A stretch of DNA of 64,000 nucleotides from positions 25,221 through 89,220 of the forward strand of contig CAMPDV010001796.1 of NCBI GenBank assembly GCA_946699065.1, read 5' to 3'. The DNA comes from Loxodes magnus. Its lineage: Eukaryota; Ciliophora; Karyorelictea; Loxodida; Loxodidae. The notes beneath the pieces were generated by a model, which saw only the letters and a program-made list of their open reading frames with translations, had not been told where the DNA came from and made no database searches. Of this stretch, positions 53,946-64,000 are shown in pieces. How positions within the stretch are numbered: position 1 is the stretch's first letter; every line of letters starts with the position of its first letter. Both the position numbers and the translations under genes were made by a program.

Positions 53946-56900
53946 AAGTCCACTTAATGTCCTAGTACAACTTCCAGTCTGGAAATCCCAGACTTTGATA
54001 GAGTTATCTCTACTTCCGGAGATAATGAACTTCTGATCATTGGAGATCGCAACCGAATAAACATAAGAGGAATGTCCACTTAATGTCCGAGTACAACTTC
54101 CAGTCTGGAAATCCCAGACTTTGATAGAGTTATCAGAACTTCCGGAGATAATGAACTTCTGATCATTGGAGATCGCAACCGAATAAACATAAGAGGAATG
54201 TCCACTTAATGTCCTAGTACAACTTCCAGTCTGGAAATCCCAGACTTTGATAGAGTTATCAGAACTTCCGGAGATAATGAACTTCTGATCATTGGAGATC
54301 GCCACCGAATAAACTTCAGAGGAATGTCCACTTAATGTCCGAGTACAACTTCCAGTCTGGAAATCCCAGACTTTGATAGAGTTATCAGAACTTCCGGAGA
54401 TAATGAACTTCTGATCATTGGAGATCGCAACCGAATAAACATAAGAGGAATGTCCACTTAATGTCCTAGTACAACTTCCAGTCTGGAAATCCCAGACTTT
54501 GATAGAGTTATCTCTACTTCCGGAGATAATGAACTTCTGATAATTGGAGATCGCCACCGAATTAACTAAAGAGGAATGTCCACTTAATGTCCGAGTACAA
54601 CTTCCAGTCTGGAAATCACAGACTTTGATAGAGTTATCAGAACTTCCGGAGATAATGAACTTCTGATCATTGGAGATCGCAACCGAATAAACATAAGAGG
54701 AATGTCCACTTAATGTCCGAGTACAACTTCCAGTCTGGAAATCCCAGACTTTGATAGAGTTATCTCAACTTCCGGAGATAATGAACTTCTGATCATTGGA
54801 GATCGCAACCGAATAAACATAAGAGGAATGTCCACTTAATGTCCTAGTACAACTTCCAGTCTGGAAATCCCAGACTTTGATAGAGTTATCTCTACTTCCG
54901 GAGATAATGAACTTCTGATCATTGGAGATCGCAACCGAATAAACATAAGAGGAATGTCCACTTAATGTCCTAGTACAACTTCCAGTCTGGAAATCCCAGA
55001 CTTTGATAGAGTTATCTAAACTTCCGGAGATAATGAACTTCTGATCATTGGAGATCGCCACCGAATAAACTAAAGAGGAATGTCCACTTAATGTCCTTGT
55101 ACAACTTCCAGTCTGGAAATCCCAGACTTTGATAAAGTTATCAGAACTTCCGGAGATAATGAACTTCTGATCATTGGAGATCGCCACCGAATAAACATAA
55201 GAGGAATGTCCACTTAATGTCCTAGTACAACTTCCAGTCTGGAAATCCCAGACTTTGATAGAGTTATCTCAACTTCCGGAGATAATGAACTTCTGATCAT
55301 TGGAGATCGCCACCGAATAAACATAAGAGGAATGTCCACTTAATGTCCTAGTACAACTTCCAGTCTGGAAATCCCAGACTTTGATAGAGTTATCTCAACT
55401 TCCGGAGATAATGAACTTCTGATCATTGGAGATCGCAACCGAATAAACATAAGAGGAATGTCCACTTAATGTCCTAGTACAACTTCCAGTCTGGAAATCC
55501 CAGACTTTGATAGAGTTATCTCTACTTCCGGAGATAATGAACTTCTGATAATTGGAGATCGCCACCGAATAAACTAAAGAGGAATGTCCACTTAATGTCC
55601 GAGTACAACTTCCAGTCTGGAAATCCCAGACTTTGATAGAGTTATCTAAACTTCCGGAGATAATGAACTTCTGATCATTGGAGATCGCAACCGAATAAAC
55701 ATAAGAGGAATGTCCACTTAATGTCCTAGTACAACTTCCAGTCTGGAAATCCCAGACTTTGATAGAGTTATCTCAACTTCCGGAGATAATGAACTTCTGA
55801 TCATTGGAGATCGCAACCGAATAAACATAAGAGGAATGTCCACTTAATGTCCGAGTACAACTTCCAGTCTGGAAATCCCAGACTTTGATAGAGTTATCTA
55901 AACTTCCGGAGATAATGAACTTCTGATCATTGGAGATCGCAACCGAATAAACTAAAGAGGAATGTCCACTTAATGTCCTAGTACAACTTCCAGTCTGGAA
56001 ATCCCAGACTTTGATAGAGTTATCTCAACTTCCGGAGATAATGAACTTCTGATCATCGGAGATCGCCACCGAAATAACTCTTGAGGAATGTCCACTTAAT
56101 GTCCTAGTACAACTTCCAGCCTGGAAATCACAGACTTTGATAGAGTTATCAGAACTTCCGGAGATAATGAACTTCTGATCATTGGAGATCGCCACCGAAT
56201 AAACTAAAGAGGAATGTCCACTTAATGTCCGAGTACAACTTCCAGTCTGGAAATCCCAGACTTTGATAGAGTTATCTAAACTTCCGGAGATAATGAACTT
56301 CTGATCATTGGAGATCGCAACCGAATAAACTAAAGAGGAATGTCCACTTAATGTCCTAGTACAACTTCCAGTCTGGAAATCCCAGACTTTGATAGAGTTA
56401 TCTCTACTTCCGGAGATAATGAACTTCTGATCATTGGAGATCGCAACCGAATAAACTTCAGAGGAATGTCCACTTAATGTCCGAGTACAACTTCCAGTCT
56501 GGAAATCCCAGACTTTGATAGAGTTATCTCAACTTCCGGAGATAATGAACTTCTGATCATTGGAGATCGCAACCGAATAAACATAAGAGGAATGTCCACT
56601 TAATGTCCTAGTACAACTTCCAGTCTGGAAATCCCAGACTTTGATAGAGTTATCTCTACTTCCGGAGATAATGAACTTCTGATCATTGGAGATCGCCACC
56701 GAATAAACTCCAGAGGAATGTCCACTTAATGTCCTAGTACAACTTCCAGTCTGGAAATCCCAGACTTTGATAGAGTTATCTCTACTTCCGGAGATAATGA
56801 ACTTCTGATCATTGGAGATCGCAACCGAAATAACTCTTGAGGAATGTCCACTTAATGTCCTAGTACAACTTCCAGTCTGGAAATCCCAGACTTTGATAGA

Positions 56901-59900
56901 GTTATCTAAACTTCCGGAGATAATGAACTTCTGATCATTGGAGATCGCAACCGAATAAACTAAAGAGGAATGTCCACTTAATGTCCTAGTACAACTTCCA
57001 GTCTGGAAATCCCAGACTTTGATAGAGTTATCTCAACTTCCGGAGATAATGAACTTCTGATCATTGGAGATCGCAACCGAATAAACATAAGAGGAATGTC
57101 CACTTAATGTCCGAGTACAACTTCCAGTCTGGAAATCACAAACTTTGATAGAGTTATCAGAACTTCCGGAGATAATGAACTTCTGATCATTGGAGATCAC
57201 AACCGAAATAACTCTTGAGGAATGTCCACTTAATGTCCTAGTACAACTTCCAGTCTGGAAATCCCAGACTTTGATAGAGTTATCTCTACTTCCGGAGATA
57301 ATGAACTTCTGATAATTGGAGATCGCAACCGAATAAACTTCAGAGGAATGTTCACTTAATGTCCGAGTACAACTTCCAGTCTGGAAATCACAGACTTTGA
57401 TAGAGTTATCTCTACTTCCGGAGATAATGAACTTCTGATCATTGGAGATCGCCACCGAATAAACATAAGAGGAATGTCCACTTAATGTCCTAGTACAACT
57501 TCCAGTCTGGAAATCCCAGACTTTGATAGAGTTATCTCAACTTCCGGAGATAATGAACTTCTGATCATTGGAGATCGCAACCGAATAAACATAAGAGGAA
57601 TGTCCACTTAATGTCCGAGTACAACTTCCAGTCTGGAAATCCCAGACTTTGATAGAGTTATCTAAACTTCCGGAGATAATGAACTTCTGATCATTGGAGA
57701 TCGCCACCGAATAAACTCCAGAGGAATGTCCACTTAATGTCCTAGTACAACTTCCAGTCTGGAAATCCCAGACTTTGATAGAGTTATCTAAACTTCCGGA
57801 GATAATGAACTTCTGATCATTGGAGATCGCCACCGAATAAACTAAAGAGGAATGTCCACTTAATGTCCTAGTACAACTTCCAGTCTGGAAATCCCAGACT
57901 TTGATAGAGTTATCTCAACTTCCGGAGATAATGAACTTCTGATCATTGGAGATCGCAACCGAATTAACATAAGAGGAATGTCCACTTAATGTCCTAGTAC
58001 AACTTCCAGTCTGGAAATCCCAGACTTTGATAGAGTTATCTAAACTTCCGGAGATAATGAACTTCTGATCATTGGAGATCGCAACCGAATAAACTAAAGA
58101 GGAATGTCCACTTAATGTCCTAGTACAACTTCCAGTCTGGAAATCCCAGACTTTGATAGAGTTATCTCAACTTCCGGAGATAATGAACTTCTGATCATTG
58201 GAGATCGCCACCGAATAAACATAAGAGGAATGTCCACTTAATGTCCGAGTACAACTTCCAGTCTGGAAATCCCAGACTTTGATAGAGTTATCAGAACTTC
58301 CGGAGATAATGAACTTCTGATCATTGGAGATCACAACCGAAATAACTCTTGAGGAATGTCCACTTAATGTCCTAGTACAACTTCCAGTCTGGAAATCCCA
58401 GACTTTGATAGAGTTATCTCTACTTCCGGAGATAATGAACTTCTGATCATTGGAGATCGCCACCGAATAAACATAAGAGGAATGTCCACTTAATGTCCGA
58501 GTACAACTTCCAGTCTGGAAATCACAAACTTTGATAGAGTTATCAGAACTTCCGGAGATAATGAACTTCTGATCATTGGAGATCACAACCGAAATAACTC
58601 TTGAGGAATGTCCACTTAATGTCCTAGTACAACTTCCAGTCTGGAAATCCCAGACTTTGATAGAGTTATCTCTACTTCCGGAGATAATGAACTTCTGATA
58701 ATTGGAGATCGCAACCGAATAAACTTCAGAGGAATGTTCACTTAATGTCCGAGTACAACTTCCAGTCTGGAAATCCCAGACTTTGATAGAGTTATCTCAA
58801 CTTCCGGAGATAATGAACTTCTGATCATTGGAGATCGCAACCGAATTAACTAAAGAGGAATGTCCACTTAATGTCCTAGTACAACTTCCAGTCTGGAAAT
58901 CCCAGACTTTGATAGAGTTATCTCAACTTCCGGAGATAATGAACTTCTGATCATTGGAGATCGCAACCGAAATAACTAAAGAGGAATGTCCACTTAATGT
59001 CCTAGTACAACTTCCAGTCTGGAAATCCCAGACTTTGATAGAGTTATCTCAACTTCCGGAGATAATGAACTTCTGATCATTGGAGATCGCAACCGAATAA
59101 ACATAAGAGGAATGTCCACTTAATGTCCTAGTACAACTTCCAGTCTGGAAATCCCAGACTTTGATAGAGTTATCTCTACTTCCGGAGATAATGAACTTCT
59201 GATAATTGGAGATCGCAACCGAATAAACTCCAGAGGAATGTCCACTTAATGTCCGAGTACAACTTCCAGTCTGGAAATCCCAGACTTTGATAGAGTTATC
59301 AGAACTTACGGAGATAATGAACTTCTGATCATTGGAGATCGCAACCGAATAAACTAAAGAGGAATGTCCACTTAATGTCCTAGTACAACTTCCAGTCTGG
59401 AAATCCCAGACTTTGATAGAGTTATCTCTACTTCCGGAGATAATGAACTTCTGATCATTGGAGATCGCAACCGAATAAACATAAGAGGAATGTCCACTTA
59501 ATGTCCTAGTACAACTTCCAGTCTGGAAATCCCAGACTTTGATAGAGTTATCTCTACTTCCGGAGATAATGAACTTCTGATCATTGGAGATCGCAACCGA
59601 ATAAACTAAAGAGGAATGTCCACTTAATGTCCTAGTACAACTTCCAGTCTGGAAATCCCAGACTTTGATAGAGTTATCTCAACTTCCGGAGATAATGAAC
59701 TTCTGATCATTGGAGATCGCCACCGAATAAACATAAGAGGAATGTCCACTTAATGTCCGAGTACAACTTCCAGTCTGGAAATCCCAGACTTTGATAGAGT
59801 TATCAGAACTTCCGGAGATAATGAACTTCTGATCATTGGAGATCACAACCGAAATAACTCTTGAGGAATGTCCACTTAATGTCCGAGTACAACTTCCAGT

Positions 59901-62765
59901 CTGGAAATCCCAGACTTTGATAGAGTTATCTAAACTTCCGGAGATAATGAACTTCTGATCATTGGAGATCGCCACCGAATAAACATAAGAGGAATGTCCA
60001 CTTAATGTCCTAGTACAACTTCCAGTCTGGAAATCCCAGACTTTGATAGAGTTATCTCAACTTCCGGAGATAATGAACTTCTGATCATTGGAGATCGCCA
60101 CCGAATAAACATAAGAGGAATGTCCACTTAATGTCCGAGTACAACTTCCAGTCTGGAAATCCCAGACTTTGATAGAGTTATCTCTACTTCCGGAGATAAT
60201 GAACTTCTGATCATTGGAGATCGCCACCGAATAAACATAAGAGGAATGTCCACTTAATGTCCGAGTACAACTTCCAGTCTGGAAATCCCAGACTTTGATA
60301 GAGTTATCTAAACTTCCGGAGATAATGAACTTCTGATCATTGGAGATCGCCACCGAATAAACATAAGAGGAATGTCCACTTAATGTCCTAGTACAACTTC
60401 CAGTCTGGAAATCCCAGACTTTGATAGAGTTATCTAAACTTCCGGAGATAATGAACTTCTGATCATTGGAGATCGCAACCGAATAAACTAAAGAGGAATG
60501 TCCACTTAATGTCCTAGTACAACTTCCAGTCTGGAAATCACAGACTTTGATAGAGTTATCTCTACTTCCGGAGATAATGAACTTCTGATCATTGGAGATC
60601 GCCACCGAATTAACTAAAGAGGAATGTCCACTTAATGTCCTAGTACAACTTCCAGTCTGGAAATCCCAGACTTTGATAGAGTTATCTCAACTTCCGGAGA
60701 TAATGAACTTCTGATCATTGGAGATCGCAACCGAAATAACTAAAGAGGAATGTCCACTTAATGTCCGAGTACAACTTCCAGTCTGGAAATCCCAGACTTT
60801 GATAGAGTTATCTCAACTTCCGGAGATAATGAACTTCTGATCATTGGAGATCGCCACCGAATAAACTAAAGAGGAATGTCCACTTAATGTCCTAGTACAA
60901 CTTCCAGTCTGGAAATCCCAGACTTTGATAGAGTTATCAGAACTTCCGGAGATAATGAACTTCTGATCATTGGAGATCGCAACCGAAATAACTAAAGAGG
61001 AATGTCCACTTAATGTCCGAGTACAACTTCCAGTCTGGAAATCCCAGACTTTGATAGAGTTATCTCAACTTCCGGAGATAATGAACTTCTGATCATTGGA
61101 GATCGCAACCGAATAAACATAAGAGGAATGTCCACTTAATGTCCGAGTACAACTTCCAGTCTGGAAATCCCAGACTTTGATAGAGTTATCTCTACTTCCG
61201 GAGATAATGAACTTCTGATCATTGGAGATCGCAACCGAATAAACATAAGAGGAATGTCCACTTAATGTCCTAGTACAACTTCCAGTCTGGAAATCCCAGA
61301 CTTTGATAGAGTTATCTAAACTTCCGGAGATAATGAACTTCTGATCATTGGAGATCGCAACCGAATAAACTAAAGAGGAATGTCCACTTAATGTCCTAGT
61401 ACAACTTCCAGTCTGGAAATCCCAGACTTTGATAGAGTTATCTAAACTTCCGGAGATAATGAACTTCTGATCATTGGAGATCGCAACCGAATAAACATAA
61501 GAGGAATGTCCACTTAATGTCCTAGTACAACTTCCAGTCTGGAAATCCCAGACTTTGATAGAGTTATCTCAACTTCCGGAGATAATGAACTTCTGATCAT
61601 TGGAGATCGCCACCGAATAAACATAAGAGGAATGTCCACTTAATGTCCGAGTACAACTTCCAGTCTGGAAATCCCAGACTTTGATAGAGTTATCAGAACT
61701 TCCGGAGATAATGAACTTCTGATCATTGGAGATCACAACCGAAATAACTCTTGAGGAATGTCCACTTAATGTCCGAGTACAACTTCCAGTCTGGAAATCC
61801 CAGACTTTGATAGAGTTATCTAAACTTCCGGAGATAATGAACTTCTGATCATTGGAGATCGCCACCGAATAAACATAAGAGGAATGTCCACTTAATGTCC
61901 TAGTACAACTTCCAGTCTGGAAATCCCAGACTTTGATAGAGTTATCTCAACTTCCGGAGATAATGAACTTCTGATCATTGGAGATCGCCACCGAATAAAC
62001 ATAAGAGGAATGTCCACTTAATGTCCGAGTACAACTTCCAGTCTGGAAATCCCAGACTTTGATAGAGTTATCTCTACTTCCGGAGATAATGAACTTCTGA
62101 TCATTGGAGATCGCCACCGAATAAACATAAGAGGAATGTCCACTTAATGTCCGAGTACAACTTCCAGTCTGGAAATCCCAGACTTTGATAGAGTTATCTA
62201 AACTTCCGGAGATAATGAACTTCTGATCATTGGAGATCGCCACCGAATAAACATAAGAGGAATGTCCACTTAATGTCCTAGTACAACTTCCAGTCTGGAA
62301 ATCCCAGACTTTGATAGAGTTATCTAAACTTCCGGAGATAATGAACTTCTGATCATTGGAGATCGCAACCGAATAAACTAAAGAGGAATGTCCACTTAAT
62401 GTCCTAGTACAACTTCCAGTCTGGAAATCCCAGACTTTGATAGAGTTATCTAAACTTCCGGAGATAATGAACTTCTGATCATTGGAGATCGCAACCGAAT
62501 AAACATAAGAGGAATGTCCACTTAATGTCCTAGTACAACTTCCAGTCTGGAAATCCCAGACTTTGATAGAGTTATCTCTACTTCCGGAGATAATGAACTT
62601 CTGATAATTGGAGATCGCCACCGAATTAACTAAAGAGGAATGTCCACTTAATGTCCGAGTACAACTTCCAGTCTGGAAATCCCAGACTTTGATAGAGTTA
62701 TCAGAACTTCCGGAGATAATGAACTTCTGATCATTGGAGATCGCAACCGAATAAACTAAAGAGAA
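53946..62765 (-). CDS. WD40 array segment, 70 blades between two frameshifts
   Basis: Seventy units keep the WD40 frame between two identical 1-nt deletions (near 53945 and 62765), where GAGGAATGTCC on the plus strand becomes GAGAAAGTCC. At each deletion a blade ends ...SGLSL instead of ...SGHSS. A ribosome coming from upstream would pass into another frame that is also open when TAR is Gln, so the deletion gives no immediate stop but destroys the WD40 fold. The segment therefore cannot be read together with its neighbours as one WD40 protein without frameshifting. Confidence 0.5.
59600..62410. repeat. 15-unit duplication inside the WD40 array
   Basis: The order at about 59600-60520 recurs at about 61490-62410, offset 1890 bp (15 x 126). 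Shared alleles include the rare Val-Val-Ile (GATCACAACCG on the plus strand) next to an SSRVISV unit. It shows recent multi-unit expansion. Confidence 0.8.
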
Positions 62766-64000
62766 AGTCCACTTAATGTCCTAGTACAACTTCCAGTCTG
62801 GAAATCCCAGACTTTGATAGAGTTATCTCTACTTCCGGAGATAATGAACTTCTGATCATTGGAGATCGCAACCGAATAAACATAAGAGGAATGTCCACTT
62901 AATGTCCGAGTACAACTTCCAGTCTGGAAATCCCAGACTTTGATAGAGTTATCTCAACTTCCGGAGATAATGAACTTCTGATCATTGGAGATCGCAACCG
63001 AATAAACTAAAGAGGAATGTCCACTTAATGTCCTAGTACAACTTCCAGTCTGGAAATCCCAGACTTTGATAGAGTTATCTCAACTTCCGGAGATAATGAA
63101 CTTCTGATCATTGGAGATCGCAACCGAATAAACATAAGAGGAATGTCCACTTAATGTCCGAGTACAACTTCCAGTCTGGAAATCACAAACTTTGATAGAG
63201 TTATCAGAACTTCCGGAGATAATGAACTTCTGATCATTGGAGATCACAACCGAAATAACTCTTGAGGAATGTCCACTTAATGTCCTAGTACAACTTCCAG
63301 TCTGGAAATCCCAGACTTTGATAGAGTTATCTCTACTTCCGGAGATAATGAACTTCTGATAATTGGAGATCGCAACCGAATAAACTTCAGAGGAATGTTC
63401 ACTTAATGTCCGAGTACAACTTCCAGTCTGGAAATCACAGACTTTGATAGAGTTATCTCAACTTCCGGAGATAATGAACTTCTGATCATTGGAGATCGCA
63501 ACCGAATAAACATAAGAGGAATGTCCACTTAATGTCCTAGTACAACTTCCAGTCTGGAAATCCCAGACTTTGATAGAGTTATCTCTACTTCCGGAGATAA
63601 TGAACTTCTGATCATTGGAGATCGCCACCGAATAAACATAAGAGGAATGTCCACTTAATGTCCGAGTACAACTTCCAGTCTGGAAATCACAGACTTTGAT
63701 AGAGTTATCTCAACTTCCGGAGATAATGAACTTCTGATCATTGGAGATCGCAACCGAATTAACTAAAGAGGAATGTCCACTTAATGTCCTAGTACAACTT
63801 CCAGTCTGGAAATCCCAGACTTTGATAGAGTTATCTCAACTTCCGGAGATAATGAACTTCTGATCATTGGAGATCGCAACCGAATAAACTAAAGAGGAAT
63901 GTCCACTTAATGTCCTAGTACAACTTCCAGTCTGGAAATCCCAGACTTTGATAGAGTTATCTCAACTTCCGGAGATAATGAACTTCTGATCATTGGAGAT
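62766..64000 (-). CDS. WD40 array segment at the right edge, about 10 blades, partial
   Basis: Ten or so blades in the WD40 frame, continuing past the window edge on the 5' side. The unit types are the same as elsewhere in the array, including the combination with CACAAACTTTG and GATCACAACCG that also occurs near 57130 and 58520, and the GGAATGTTCAC variant (also near 57347 and 58733). Whether an effector domain such as a kinase lies upstream cannot be seen here. Confidence 0.5.

Larger units (their letters stand above)
43564..64000 (-). repeat. About 162-unit tandem array of WD40-encoding 126-bp repeats
   Basis: Head-to-tail 126-bp units run from about 43600 to the right edge and beyond. 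Each encodes one 42-residue WD40 blade on the minus strand: LSGHSSxVySVAISNDQKF, then IISGSxDNSIKVWDFQTG, then SCTRT. The period is exact throughout except for two 1-nt deletions. Framework bases are almost invariant. Differences are concentrated at x of SSxV (Tyr, Leu, Arg, Glu, Gly, Cys), y of VyS (Tyr, Asn, Ile), x of SGSxD (Arg, Ser, Leu, TGA, once Asp), Asp/Tyr in SNDQK, Trp/Cys in KVWDF, and a few silent sites (CTA/CTC for Arg, GTT/GTG for Val). Larger blocks of 14 and 15 units are duplicated. The units match the variable blades of the kinase gene at 31.2-31.9 kb. Confidence 0.97.

Noticed and set aside
43564-64000. A second frame of the WD40 array, open when TAR is Gln (GISRLEVVLGHQVDIPL type)
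   Set aside because: It is a shadow of the WD40 frame. The WD40 frame matches a known fold and explains the pattern of variable codons.
43564-64000. Many separate small WD40 genes of 2-5 blades
   Set aside because: That picture appears only if TGA is always a stop. There are no promoters, starts or spacers between units, and the kinase gene shows TGA used as Trp.
1-64000. tRNA, rRNA, telomeric repeats, retroviral or other virus-like elements
   Set aside because: I looked for conserved RNA motifs, C4A4/C4A2-type telomere runs, and reverse transcriptase or capsid motifs and saw none.

Overview
The window looks like ciliate DNA. It is very AT-rich, and the two families I can recognise with confidence (a protein kinase and WD40 repeats) read as intact proteins only if TAA and TAG mean glutamine and TGA means tryptophan inside genes but stop at their ends. 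The best proof is one gene on the minus strand (31006-32885). TAA/TAG fall where glutamine fits in the kinase, TGA replaces the conserved Trp of a WD40 blade, and the gene ends on TGA. UAR=Gln with context-dependent UGA is the code described for karyorelict ciliates (translation table 27). The Condylostoma-type code (table 28) is the main alternative. Introns, where I can propose them, are about 23 nt long.

Layout. 1-28045: a continuous satellite of about 310 units, mostly 90 or 89 bp and some 79 bp, C+T-rich on the plus strand, open at the left edge, with clear higher-order duplications. 28046-31005: low-complexity AT-rich DNA with a duplicated block (28.6-29.7 kb), a 21-bp microsatellite and a 58-bp tandem array. 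31006-32885 (minus): an apparently complete kinase-linker-WD40 gene with a seven-bladed propeller. Five blades are almost identical to one another and two C-terminal blades are divergent. 32886-43560: AT-rich DNA with no strong genes, except a decaying Lin-12/Notch-repeat (LNR) coding stretch at 38.65-39.4 kb (plus) and several weak coding candidates, one faintly resembling a Merlin/IS1016-type transposase. 43564-64000 (minus, open at the right edge): about 162 head-to-tail 126-bp units, each encoding one 42-residue WD40 blade and matching the variable blades of the kinase gene, some of them base for base.

The most interesting possibility is the relation between the last two. In the 126-bp unit almost the whole framework is invariant, while three codons change by whole-codon replacement. 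Those codons lie where fungal HET-E/HNWD-type receptors have their hypervariable, ligand-facing WD40 residues. The kinase gene therefore looks like a receptor with a diversified recognition propeller. The 20-kb array is either a giant relative of it or a store of blade sequence that can exchange with it. The last step is inference.
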